From Aequorivita sp. UBA3180 (GTDB lineage: Bacteria > Bacteroidota > Bacteroidia > Flavobacteriales > Flavobacteriaceae), in assembly GCA_002364215.1 (NCBI GenBank), contig DEXQ01000003.1, positions 43,572 through 107,571 on the forward strand: DNA of 64,000 nucleotides, in the 5' to 3' direction. The number at the start of each line of letters is the position of its first letter. The stretch's first letter is position 1. The notes beneath the pieces were generated by a model. That model made no database searches, was not told the origin of the DNA, and worked only from the letters and a program-made list of their open reading frames with translations. Of this stretch, positions 15,705-23,942 are shown piece by piece. A program made the translations under genes and the position numbers.

Positions 15705-17135
15705 ATGTCAAATCAAAAAAGAACCAAAATAGTAGCTACTCTCGGACCCGCCTGTTCAAGCCCTGAAATCTTAAAACATATGATTTTGGAAGGCGTAGAT
15801 GTATTTAGGGTGAATTTTTCCCACGCCGATTATTCAACCGTTAAAGAGAACATTCAAAACATACGAAAGCTTTCTGAAGAGTTAAGCACCCACGTTGCCA
15901 TTTTGGGCGATCTGCAAGGGCCAAAACTTCGGGTGGGGATGATGAAGGAAGAAGTGATTGTTCAACCCGGTGATGAGCTCTTATTCTGCACCGGCGATGA
16001 GTTTGAGGGTAACCGAGAACGCGTCTATATGAATTATGACAATTTTCCGCGCGATGTAAATCCTGGCGAGCGGGTACTCTTGGACGATGGCAAACTTATT
16101 TTTGAAGTGCTTGAAACCAATAATTTAAACGAAGTAAAAGTAATGGTAATTCAGGGCGGCCCACTTCGTTCCAAAAAAGGGGTAAACCTTCCCAATACAA
16201 ATATTTCCCTTCCCGCGCTTACCGCCAAAGACAAAGAAGACGCCATTTTCGCCATCGAGCAAAAAGTAGACTGGATGGCACTTTCCTTCGTGCGCCATGC
16301 CGAAGATTTAAAGGAACTCCAAGCATTGATTGAAGCACATTCAGAATACAAAATTCCTATAATAGCAAAAATAGAAAAGCCTGAAGCTGTTGAAAATATT
16401 GACAGGATCATCGCCTATTGCGACGGATTGATGGTCGCTCGCGGCGACCTGGGCGTTGAAGTTCCCGCAGAGGAAGTTCCGCTTATTCAAAAAGAATTGG
16501 TACTTACCGCAAAGCGTGCCCGAATTCCAGTAATCATCGCCACCCAAATGATGGAAACGATGATAACTTCACTCACTCCAACCCGCGCCGAAGTGAACGA
16601 TGTAGCAAATTCCGTAATGGACGGCGCCGATGCCGTAATGCTTTCGGGCGAAACTTCCGTGGGCAATTATCCCGTGGCGGTCATAAAAACAATGACCCGA
16701 ATTTTAAAAAGCGTAGAGAATTCTGAATTGATCCGCGTGCCCCAAGAGCCGCCGCAAATCAAGACCAACCGCTACGTAACCAAATCCATTTGCTACCATG
16801 CCGCCCATATGGCAAACGAGATTGAGGCACAGGCCATTTGCACCTTGACCAATAGTGGCTACACCGCCTTCCAGATTTCCGCGTGGCGGCCTTCGGCTTT
16901 TATCTTGGCTTTTACCAGCAACAAGCGTATTCTTGCCCGTTTGAATTTACTCTGGGGCGTAAAGGCTTTTTATTATGATAAATACGTAAGTACAGATGAA
17001 ACCGTGGACGATGTAAACAGGATTGCTTTTGAAAAAGGCTACGTGCACAAAGGCGATTACTTAATAAACCTCGCTGCAATGCCCATTGTGGATAAGGGAA
17101 TGGTGAATACGTTGCGGGTTTCGCAGGTGAAATAA
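15705..17135 (+). CDS. pyk: Pyruvate kinase
   Basis: A 476-residue glycolytic enzyme turning phosphoenolpyruvate and ADP into pyruvate and ATP. TKIVATLGPAC at the N-terminus, IIAKIEKPEAVENID with the catalytic lysine, MVARGDLGVEVPAEEV with metal and substrate ligands, and the MDGADAVMLSGETSVG segment are all present, followed by the C-terminal alpha/beta domain. The ATG directly follows the stop of the preceding gene. It converges, with no gap, on the lipoprotein gene at 17136. Confidence 0.97.
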   Translation: MSNQKRTKIVATLGPACSSPEILKHMILEGVDVFRVNFSHADYSTVKENIQNIRKLSEELSTHVAILGDLQGPKLRVGMMKEEVIVQPGDELLFCTGDEFEGNRERVYMNYDNFPRDVNPGERVLLDDGKLIFEVLETNNLNEVKVMVIQGGPLRSKKGVNLPNTNISLPALTAKDKEDAIFAIEQKVDWMALSFVRHAEDLKELQALIEAHSEYKIPIIAKIEKPEAVENIDRIIAYCDGLMVARGDLGVEVPAEEVPLIQKELVLTAKRARIPVIIATQMMETMITSLTPTRAEVNDVANSVMDGADAVMLSGETSVGNYPVAVIKTMTRILKSVENSELIRVPQEPPQIKTNRYVTKSICYHAAHMANEIEAQAICTLTNSGYTAFQISAWRPSAFILAFTSNKRILARLNLLWGVKAFYYDKYVSTDETVDDVNRIAFEKGYVHKGDYLINLAAMPIVDKGMVNTLRVSQVK

Positions 17136-17897
17136 TTAGTCTGCTACTTCCGTCTTTTCCAGTTTCATCCCCTCCGCTTCTTTGGTAATAGTAACCGTAT
17201 AGCCAAAACCTGTGGTTTTGTAATTATACACTATTTTCTGAAGCTGATTGTCGTTTCGGGCAATCAGTAGTTCGCTTACAAAATCCCCCTTCTTTTTATT
17301 GTTGTTCTGTTGCGTCTCGCTATTGGAACCTTTCGGGTTGGGGAATGCAAATGCTTTCGGAATATCAAAAAGTTGTTGCGCCGTAAAAAACGCCTCGTGC
17401 CATTTGTCCGTGGGCAGCACCAAGGTTTCGGTCTTGGTAGGCTTGCTCGCCGTCCCGCCCGTAGCTTCGGAATAACTCATCTTCGGAAAATCTTTCTTTA
17501 ATTCCTCAGCATAGTTTTTTGCGGAAGCATTTTCCCCGGGAGGGAAAAACTTCGAAAGAAAACCGTTAAAAGCAAACCCTTTTTGATTATTGAATTCCAC
17601 CTCGTCCATCGCGCCATCAATTCCACCCACGTTCATCGTGGTTTTTCCTTCGGCATTCACGATTTTCACTTTCGTTCCCAAGGGCATCACTGCAAGTTTC
17701 GCACTTTGCAGATTGGGAAATTCACGTAAAGTCAATCCACTTACAGCGGTAACGTACATAGCATCGGGCGCAGTTTCCGCAGGAATGGAATCAGTTACAA
17801 CAGTCTGCGTTTCTTCGTTGGTTTTGGCGTCATTTTTACAGGAAAATAAGAGTGTAAAACCTGCAAGGGCAAGAAGGGAAAAAGCTACGGTTTTCAT
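17136..17897 (-). CDS. Lipoprotein with SH3-like domain, function unknown
   Basis: 253 residues. A lipoprotein signal peptide ends in the lipobox LLFSC with Cys20. Residues about 45-115 (MYVTAVSGLTLREFPNLQSAKLAVMPLGTKVKIV) resemble a bacterial SH3 domain, which usually binds peptidoglycan or cell-wall ligands. The C-terminal half has no family I recognise and contains a short polar NNNKKK stretch. Its stop codon abuts the stop of pyk. Likely faces the periplasm. Confidence 0.75.
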   Translation of the reverse strand: MKTVAFSLLALAGFTLLFSCKNDAKTNEETQTVVTDSIPAETAPDAMYVTAVSGLTLREFPNLQSAKLAVMPLGTKVKIVNAEGKTTMNVGGIDGAMDEVEFNNQKGFAFNGFLSKFFPPGENASAKNYAEELKKDFPKMSYSEATGGTASKPTKTETLVLPTDKWHEAFFTAQQLFDIPKAFAFPNPKGSNSETQQNNNKKKGDFVSELLIARNDNQLQKIVYNYKTTGFGYTVTITKEAEGMKLEKTEVAD

Positions 17898-17993
17898 AAG
17901 CTGGAGTTTTAAATTAGTTTAAAGATACGTAGTCTTCTGTCATATTTAAAATTTACCATGTAATCTCCTCCAAACCTTTTTAGAGGACAAAAG

Positions 17994-18025
17994 TTCCCCT
18001 CCCTTCGGGAGGGGCTAGGGGTGGG
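17994..18025. repeat. GC-rich palindromic dispersed repeat
   Basis: TTCCCCTCCC-TTC-GGGAGGGG followed by CTAGGGGTGGG, in an otherwise AT-rich gap. It belongs to the same repeat family as the in-gene copy at 35325-35384. Lying just after the dinB stop, the hairpin could also help end dinB transcription. Confidence 0.7.
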
Positions 18026-18027
18026 CT

Positions 18028-19131
18028 TTAAAATTCAAGTTTTAGTTGTACATCTATTGATTCCTTCGGAACCTCTTTTTTCTTCGGGGTTTCGTTGTTA
18101 AGGTGTGAAATGGAAATTCCCAACAACCGTACCGATTCCTTCATTTTTTCCTGAAATAACAATTCTTTAACCACTTCCAATATCAATTCCTTGGAAGCGA
18201 TAAAAAGCGGTAGCGTTTTGCTGCGCGTTTGAAGCGTAAAATCGCGATATTTAATTTTCAGCGTAACGGTTTTTCCCGCCAGTTTTTTGCTCTTTAACCT
18301 GTTTTCGACTTCTGCTGCGATTTCCTCAAGCCGTTCCATCATAAAAATTTCAGAAGAAATATTTTCAGAAAAAGTATGCTCTGCTGCCAACGATTTCTGT
18401 GTTCGCGAAGGCTTTACTTTACTGGTGTGAATCCCACGAACCACCTTGTAATAAAAACCACCGCTCTTTCCGAAGTGTTCCTCTAAAAATTCAAGCGATT
18501 TACTTTTCAAATCCTTTCCCGTAAAAATGCCCACACGGTACATTTTCTCTTTTGTAACCTTCCCAACGCCATAAAATTTCTTTACATCCAACGTTTCCAA
18601 AAAAGGAACCACTTCCTCGGGACCAATAGTTTTCTGTCCGTTGGGTTTATTAATATCGCTGGCAATTTTTGCCACAAATTTATTCACCGAAATTCCTGCG
18701 GAAGCGTTCAACCCTGTCTTTTCTTTTATCTTTTTCCGAATCTCGGTCGCAATCAGCGTGGCGCTGGGATTGCCCTTTTTGTTTTCGGTAACGTCCAGAT
18801 AAGCTTCGTCCAAAGACAGCGGTTCTACCAAATCGGTATATTCAAAAAATATTTTCCTGATTTGTTTCGAAACTTCTTTATAGCGGTCAAAATTGGTTCG
18901 TACAAAAATCAAGTCTGGACAAAGCTTTCGTGCTACCGTCCCACTCATCGCACTGCGTACACCAAATTTTCGGGCTTCATAACTTGCCGCGCTTACAACG
19001 CCACGTGCCGAACTTCCACCCACGGCAATCGCTTTTCCGCGAAGCTCGGGATTGTCCAACTGCTCCACGGAGGCATAAAATGCGTCCATGTCTATGTGTA
19101 TTATTTTGCGGATGGGCATTTCGTCCTGCAT
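18028..19131 (-). CDS. dinB: DNA polymerase IV (Y family)
   Basis: 367 residues, an error-prone translesion polymerase. Catalytic acids are in HIDMDAFYASVE near residues 12-23 and SLDEAYLDVT near 105-112. SYEARKFGVRSAM is the finger/nucleotide-binding region, and helix-hairpin-helix sequence FYGVGKVTKEKM lies near 187. The C-terminus ends VQLKLEF, a plausible beta-clamp-binding peptide. A TAAATTTG box at 19136 would put the transcript start at about 19129-19131, so translation may begin at the second methionine (19119) rather than at 19131. No lexA-type gene is near. Confidence 0.94.
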   Translation of the reverse strand: MQDEMPIRKIIHIDMDAFYASVEQLDNPELRGKAIAVGGSSARGVVSAASYEARKFGVRSAMSGTVARKLCPDLIFVRTNFDRYKEVSKQIRKIFFEYTDLVEPLSLDEAYLDVTENKKGNPSATLIATEIRKKIKEKTGLNASAGISVNKFVAKIASDINKPNGQKTIGPEEVVPFLETLDVKKFYGVGKVTKEKMYRVGIFTGKDLKSKSLEFLEEHFGKSGGFYYKVVRGIHTSKVKPSRTQKSLAAEHTFSENISSEIFMMERLEEIAAEVENRLKSKKLAGKTVTLKIKYRDFTLQTRSKTLPLFIASKELILEVVKELLFQEKMKESVRLLGISISHLNNETPKKKEVPKESIDVQLKLEF

Positions 19132-19135
19132 CTTA

Positions 19136-19143
19136 CAAATTTA
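19136..19143 (-). promoter_or_regulatory. -7 box of dinB
   Basis: TAAATTTG on the minus strand, exact TAnnTTTG, only a few bases before the first in-frame ATG, implying a very short leader or use of the second ATG. Confidence 0.45.
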
Positions 19144-19153
19144 ATATCTTTAA

Positions 19154-19179
19154 TGTCTGGTTGAGCGCAGTCGAAACCT
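19154..19179. repeat. Dispersed intergenic repeat, GAGCGCAGTCGAAAC family
   Basis: TGTCTGGTTGAGCGCAGTCG followed by AAACCT. The same sequence with small changes recurs at 47370-47394 and, inverted, at 47425-47449. It lies between divergent genes. Confidence 0.7.
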
Positions 19180-19201
19180 ATTTTTAATGGAAACATATTC
19201 A

Positions 19202-19867
19202 ATGAAAAAAACAGCAATCGTTATAGGCGCCACAGGCTTAACGGGAAGTATCCTGCTCAAAAAACTTTTGAAAGACCCTGCTTATGAAAAGATAAAACTC
19301 TTTTCGCGCAGCACTGCTGATATAAATTCCCCGAAAATTGAGGAGCATTTGATAGATATGTTCCAACTTGAAAATCATTCTGAAGCATTTACGGCCAATG
19401 TGGTTTTCTGCTGTATTGGCACCACAAAATCCAAAACGCCCGATAAAGAAACATATAAAAAGATTGATTACGGCATTCCAGTTACTGCCGCAAAACTTGC
19501 AAAACAGAACGGAATTAAAACTTTCATTGCAATTTCAGCAATGGGCGCGGATGAAAACAGTAGTATTTTTTACAATAAAACAAAAGGCGAAATGCAACGC
19601 GATGTTTTAAATCAGCATATTGAAAATATATACATCCTGCAACCTTCACTCATTGTTGGCGATCGTGAAGAAAACCGTTTTGGTGAAAAAGTGGCAACTT
19701 TTTTTATGAAAACCTTCGGATTTTTGATTCCAAAGAAATACAAAATGATTAAAGCCGAAACCATTGCCGAGGCGATGCTGGCTTTGGCGAAAAAAGAATT
19801 TCCAAAACAACAAATCACTTCCGATGAAATTAAACAAATAGCCCAAAATGCAGGAAATAGAACGTAA
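19202..19867 (+). CDS. NAD(P)-binding oxidoreductase (atypical SDR, HTATIP2-like)
   Basis: About 221 residues. The N-terminal IVIGATGLTGSILLKKLL is a Rossmann dinucleotide-binding loop (GxxGxxG). AISAMGADENSSIFYNKTKGEMQ contains the serine and the Y-x-x-x-K pair of the SDR active site. Related proteins are uncharacterised reductases; the substrate is unknown. I chose MKKTAIV at 19202; an ATG five codons upstream (19187) is also in frame. The end overlaps the next gene by 20 bases, so the cluster 19202-20811 is an operon. Confidence 0.8.
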   Translation: MKKTAIVIGATGLTGSILLKKLLKDPAYEKIKLFSRSTADINSPKIEEHLIDMFQLENHSEAFTANVVFCCIGTTKSKTPDKETYKKIDYGIPVTAAKLAKQNGIKTFIAISAMGADENSSIFYNKTKGEMQRDVLNQHIENIYILQPSLIVGDREENRFGEKVATFFMKTFGFLIPKKYKMIKAETIAEAMLALAKKEFPKQQITSDEIKQIAQNAGNRT

Positions 19868-20327
19868 ATTTTTAGTCACTTCCGAAGCTTTTAAAAATGA
19901 GGCGCACAAACGCACGCGAATCGTTCAAGGGTTTTTGAACACCCATCCCGAACGCACCGTGCGCATCCGCATTCAGGGAAACGATGGATTTTTAACCATT
20001 AAAGGAAAATCCAACAAATCTGGCCTTACGAGATTTGAATGGGAAAAACAAATTTCACAGGCAGAGGCCGAGGAATTGCTCCACCTTTGCGAACCGGGAA
20101 TTATCGAAAAAACACGTTATGAAATTTTCTTTGACGACCATACTTTTGAAGTGGATGATTTTATGGGCGAAAACGAAGGTTTAATTATTGCCGAAATAGA
20201 ACTTAATTCAGAAACCGAGCCCTTTTCAAAACCCGAATGGCTGGGAAAGGAAGTTACTGGCGATGTGAAATATTACAATTCAAATTTGAGTAAAAACCCT
20301 TTTAAAAACTGGAGAAATGAAAGCTAA
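19848..20327 (+). CDS. CYTH domain protein (triphosphate tunnel metalloenzyme fold)
   Basis: 159 residues. EIERKFLV at the N-terminus carries the ExExK signature (Glu3, Glu5, Lys7), and basic strands such as RTVRIRIQG and FLTIKGKS line the tunnel. The family binds inorganic or organic triphosphates, as in adenylate cyclase class IV, thiamine triphosphatase and inorganic triphosphatase. A short CYTH-only protein like this most often acts as a triphosphatase, but the substrate cannot be told here. It overlaps both neighbours. Confidence 0.88.
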   Translation: MQEIERKFLVTSEAFKNEAHKRTRIVQGFLNTHPERTVRIRIQGNDGFLTIKGKSNKSGLTRFEWEKQISQAEAEELLHLCEPGIIEKTRYEIFFDDHTFEVDDFMGENEGLIIAEIELNSETEPFSKPEWLGKEVTGDVKYYNSNLSKNPFKNWRNES

Positions 20328-20811
20328 ATTACTTGTTGCAATTTTAGGAATTACACTTTATGGTTGTGAAACCAAAGTTGAAAAAGAATATATAACCGAA
20401 CCATGCCCAGAGGAAGTTAAAATTCCAATGGCGCAATTGAAAAAGGAACTAAACGAGAAGGGTTTTCAAACTTTCGATTACGTTGACGACAAATCTGGCG
20501 ATACTATTTTGATGCAACAATATTTTATTGCATTCCTGAAAAGTGGTCCAACCCGTTCGCAAACCAAAGAAGAAGCAGATAGCCTTCAAAAGTTACATTT
20601 AGCGCATTTGGGCCGGATGTATGAAGAAGGTTTTGCAGATATTTCAGGCCCGTTTGGCGATGATGGCGATATTCGCGGCATCACCATTTACAACGTTCCC
20701 ACCAAAAAAATGGCCGACAGTTTGGCCAATATGGACCCGATGGTAAAATCTGGCAGATTGATGATTGAAATCCACCCGTGGTGGGCGGCAAAGGGTTTTT
20801 CGTTACGCTAA
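20317..20811 (+). CDS. Lipoprotein with YciI-like domain
   Basis: 164 residues with a lipoprotein signal ending YGC (Cys17). Residues about 60-160 (QYFIAFLKSGPTRSQTKEEADSLQKLHLAHLGRMYEEG...SGPFGDDGDIRGI) resemble the YciI/YCII ferredoxin-like fold, including the histidine and the GPFGDDG loop. YciI proteins are small and cytosolic; a lipid-anchored form is less usual. It starts inside the last codons of the CYTH gene. Function unknown. Confidence 0.75.
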   Translation: MKAKLLVAILGITLYGCETKVEKEYITEPCPEEVKIPMAQLKKELNEKGFQTFDYVDDKSGDTILMQQYFIAFLKSGPTRSQTKEEADSLQKLHLAHLGRMYEEGFADISGPFGDDGDIRGITIYNVPTKKMADSLANMDPMVKSGRLMIEIHPWWAAKGFSLR

Positions 20812-21528
20812 AAGCTGCTTTATTTTTTGAATTGTTTCTTTATTAGAAGTTGCAACAATTCCTTCTTCAAAAAAAGCTTCGCTATGCATTGAAACATTTG
20901 GTTTTTGCTGAAGCACTTGCTTTTTTGTTGTTGCCGAAAAGTGAATGCTCTTGAAATTTGCTTCTTTAAATTTCAAGGCATTTTCCAGATTAATTCCACC
21001 GCCAGGCATAATTTCAATTTTATCTTTTGTAAGTTTTTGAAGCTCTTTTAAAAGTGAAATTCCTTCAATTGCAGTTGGGTTTTGGCCAGAAGAAAGCAAC
21101 CTGTTTACTTTTAAATCAATCAATTTTTGAAGTTCTTCCAAAGGATTTACAACCCAATCAAAAGCGCGGTGAAAAGTGAATTCCATTCCATCGGAAGCTT
21201 CGATTAATTGCTGTGTTTTTTTTGTATCAATTTTGTTTTCCGAAGTTAAAAATCCGCTTACAATTCCTGCACAACCTAACTTTTTGCAAAATGCAATATC
21301 GCGAAGCATTACATCAACTTCTTCTTTAGAATAAGTAAAATTTCCACTTCGCGGACGGATTAAAACATGAGTTTGAATATTCAATTCTGAAACCACTTTT
21401 TCAATCAAACCGTGACTTGGCGTGAGTCCTCCCACGGAAAGTTCGGTGCAAAGTTCGATGCGGTCCGCTCCGGCAAGTTGCGCAGCTTGGGCACTTTCAA
21501 AGCTATTGGCGCAGATTTCTATAATCAT
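20803..21528 (-). CDS. cutC: CutC family protein (copper homeostasis protein CutC)
   Basis: 241 residues forming a TIM barrel. IEICANSFESAQAAQLAGADRIELC at the N-terminus and VLIRPRSGNFTYSKEEVDVM are typical. The historic role in copper homeostasis is debated, and the biochemical activity is not settled. Its ATG overlaps the stop of the truncated hexosaminidase reading frame (ATGA), as expected for an old operon whose first gene has been damaged. Its tail overlaps the end of the YciI-like gene by 9 bases. Confidence 0.92.
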   Translation of the reverse strand: MIIEICANSFESAQAAQLAGADRIELCTELSVGGLTPSHGLIEKVVSELNIQTHVLIRPRSGNFTYSKEEVDVMLRDIAFCKKLGCAGIVSGFLTSENKIDTKKTQQLIEASDGMEFTFHRAFDWVVNPLEELQKLIDLKVNRLLSSGQNPTAIEGISLLKELQKLTKDKIEIMPGGGINLENALKFKEANFKSIHFSATTKKQVLQQKPNVSMHSEAFFEEGIVATSNKETIQKIKQLLA

Positions 21529-22544
21529 TCTATAATAATTTCGTCAATAAATGTCCAGGCTTTGTTTCCAGCTCCTTGTTGGCCTTCGGGAATGATTCCA
21601 TAATTTGGGATTATTAAAACAATCTTTGACCCATCGATCATTTTTCCTGCAAGGATTGGTATTATAGGAATATATCCTTCAATAATATTTTCATTATTAT
21701 CATCGGGGGAAAAAGTTGGAATCGATATCGTATCTGTAGTTCCGTCAACAAAGGGTCTTATCATTTTTATAATCTTTGGTGCGTGAATCCATTGTCCCGG
21801 CGCATTATAAAAACGAGTGGTTACGGAATTGATGTCTGTTGGAGTCCCAAAATCAATTGTAATTTCCAAATTATCGCCCCAGAATCCCAACCATTCCTTA
21901 TCGCCATAACGTTTATCACTTCCGGAAATTCCATTAATCAAAGCTTCTTTTCCACCACCGGCATAGGCCGGATTTGGTGGAACATTTAGTGAGATTTTTG
22001 CTGTAATTCCTTTGTGATATTTTATTTCTTCTGAAAAATCACTGCCAACTTTTTCACCATTTTTAAAAACATGGGCTTTAATTTTCGCGTTTTCTTCAAT
22101 TAAAATCGGTTTTGAGTAAACTTCAGTTTTAGCATTGTTTATGGAATAATGAATCTCTTTTCCTTTTGTGGGAGTTGTCAATTCATAAAAAACCTTGCCT
22201 TCCTCTTTTAAAATATTGCCTTCAATTTCATATAAATGATTAGCATAATTTACTTCCAAAGCATCGAAACGTTCCATAAAATTTTCAACTCGAGAAAGAA
22301 AATCTGGATAATCATTTTCTAAATTTTGCGACGGACCGTTCCACGTTACCTCACTCAAAGCAAGGATTCTTGGGAAAACCATATATTCAACTTGATTCTC
22401 ATTTTGAATATATTCCGTCCACAAATTTGCTTGTGCGCCGAGTATATATTTTGACTCTTCCGCATTTAATTCTTTAGGAATTGGATTGAAAGAATACACT
22501 TTTTTCAACGGAATAAATCCATCGATTGCTAACTTATGAAAAAA
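21525..22544 (-). pseudogene. 5'-truncated beta-N-acetylhexosaminidase (GH20) remnant
   Basis: The frame encodes only the C-terminal part of a GH20 enzyme. The last piece of the TIM barrel (KYILGAQANLWTEYIQ, VFPRILALSEVTW) is followed by a C-terminal region including a chitobiase-like segment near FYELTTPTKGKEIHYSIN. The N-terminal domain and the catalytic Asp-Glu pair, roughly 400 residues, are absent. Homologous sequence can be followed back to about DGFIPLKKVYSF, within ten codons of the tolC-like stop at 22545-22547, which lies in the same frame. The only starts are non-ATG (TTG at 22508). It is therefore a deletion remnant, probably inactive, that still overlaps cutC by ATGA. Confidence 0.8.
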
Positions 22545-23942
22545 CTATCGCCAACCGCCGCCCAAGGCTTCGTATAAATCTACAATGGCCTGAAGCCGGT
22601 TATTTTTTGTATTTATGAGATTTAAACTCGAATTAAGCGCATTTTCCTGCGCATTCAAAACTTCCAAATAGTTTGCAAATCCGTTGTCCAAAAGCTCTTC
22701 GGAATAGCCTGTTGCCAAATTATAAGCCTCAAATTCCTTTTGGTTTACCTCAATTTTTTCGATTGCAGCCTCATAATTATAAAGTGCATCCGAAACTTCT
22801 TTACTGGCAGTGATAACAGCCAATCTAAAATCTAAATAAGCCTGTTCCTGCTGTGCCTGCGAGACTTCATACTGCGTACGGATTTGACGTTTGTTGAAAA
22901 TGGGCTGTGTCAACCCTCCAATAATAGTTGCAAATAGCGAATTGGCATTGAAAAGTTTATCAATCTCAATATTCTGAAAACCTCCCGTTGCCGAAAGCGT
23001 CAATGAGGGATAGAAACTTGCGCGCGCTGCATTTGTAAGTTCAAAAGCATTCATCAAACTGTATTCTGCGGCCATTACATCTGGTCTATTTCTGAGCAAT
23101 TGCGCTGGAATTCCAGTATTTAACGGTATATCTATGTTTTGATTTTCCAAACTTCCGCGAGTAATTTCATGTGGAGCGCTTCCCAACAAAATAGACATGG
23201 TGTTTTCAAGCAAACGAGCTTGGTTTTTTAAATCGATTAAAATTCCTTTAGCGGCATAAAGTTGCGCTTCGGTTTGTTTTACGCCTACTTCTGTAACGTT
23301 TCCGGCCTCCTTTAAAGCTTGGGTCGTTTCCAAACCTTTTGAACGCGTTTCGATGGTTTCCTCGGTAACACGAATTTGTTCATCCAACGCCAACAATTGG
23401 TAATAAACCGAAGCAATATTGGCAAGCAACCTACTTTTTACGGCTTGGTGCGCCGCAACACTTTGAAGGTATGAAGCTTGAAAAGCCCTTTCATTACTGC
23501 GGATTTTCCCCCAAATATCAGCTTCCCAAGAAAGGTTGGCGCTCAATTCATATTGATCAAGTGATGAAAATTGACTTCCAAACTGACCTCCGGCAGAAAA
23601 TTCCTGATGAGTATATTTTGCATTTCCATTCAAGGAAGGAAAATATCCTGCCTTACCCTGTTTTACATACGCTTCGGCTATACGTATTTGCTGAAGCGCC
23701 ACCCGGATGTCCATATTGTTTTTCAGGCCTTGTTCAATGTAACCTTGCAACAAAGGATCCGTGAACAATTCCTTCCACGAAAGGGTCGCGATGCTTAATG
23801 TATCCTGCGGAAGATTTTCAGTTCTGTAATTTGCTTCATTTACCACTTGGGGCCGTTCATAATCTTTCGCGGCAAAGCAAGAAACCAGCAGAAACGGCAA
23901 ACTTGCCAATATCAAAATTTTATATATGCTATTATTTTTCAT
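22545..23942 (-). CDS. TolC/OprM-type outer membrane efflux lipoprotein (NodT family)
   Basis: About 465 residues. The signal peptide ends in lipobox LLVSC, so the protein is lipidated. The two OEP repeats are visible: WKELFTDPLLQGYIEQGLKNNMDIRVALQQIRIAEA and LRNRPDVMAAEYSLMNAFELTNAARASFYPSLTL. It forms the outer membrane channel of the RND pump encoded directly upstream. I chose the start at 23942, overlapping the pump gene by 11 bases; 23960 is an alternative. Immediately after its stop comes the in-frame GH20 remnant. Confidence 0.93.
   Translation of the reverse strand: MKNNSIYKILILASLPFLLVSCFAAKDYERPQVVNEANYRTENLPQDTLSIATLSWKELFTDPLLQGYIEQGLKNNMDIRVALQQIRIAEAYVKQGKAGYFPSLNGNAKYTHQEFSAGGQFGSQFSSLDQYELSANLSWEADIWGKIRSNERAFQASYLQSVAAHQAVKSRLLANIASVYYQLLALDEQIRVTEETIETRSKGLETTQALKEAGNVTEVGVKQTEAQLYAAKGILIDLKNQARLLENTMSILLGSAPHEITRGSLENQNIDIPLNTGIPAQLLRNRPDVMAAEYSLMNAFELTNAARASFYPSLTLSATGGFQNIEIDKLFNANSLFATIIGGLTQPIFNKRQIRTQYEVSQAQQEQAYLDFRLAVITASKEVSDALYNYEAAIEKIEVNQKEFEAYNLATGYSEELLDNGFANYLEVLNAQENALNSSLNLINTKNNRLQAIVDLYEALGGGWR

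Noticed and set aside
22508..22544. Possibility that tolC and the GH20 remnant are one gene read through the TAG
   Set aside because: The TolC-like protein has its normal end at the stop and no recoding signal is visible; the shared frame looks accidental.
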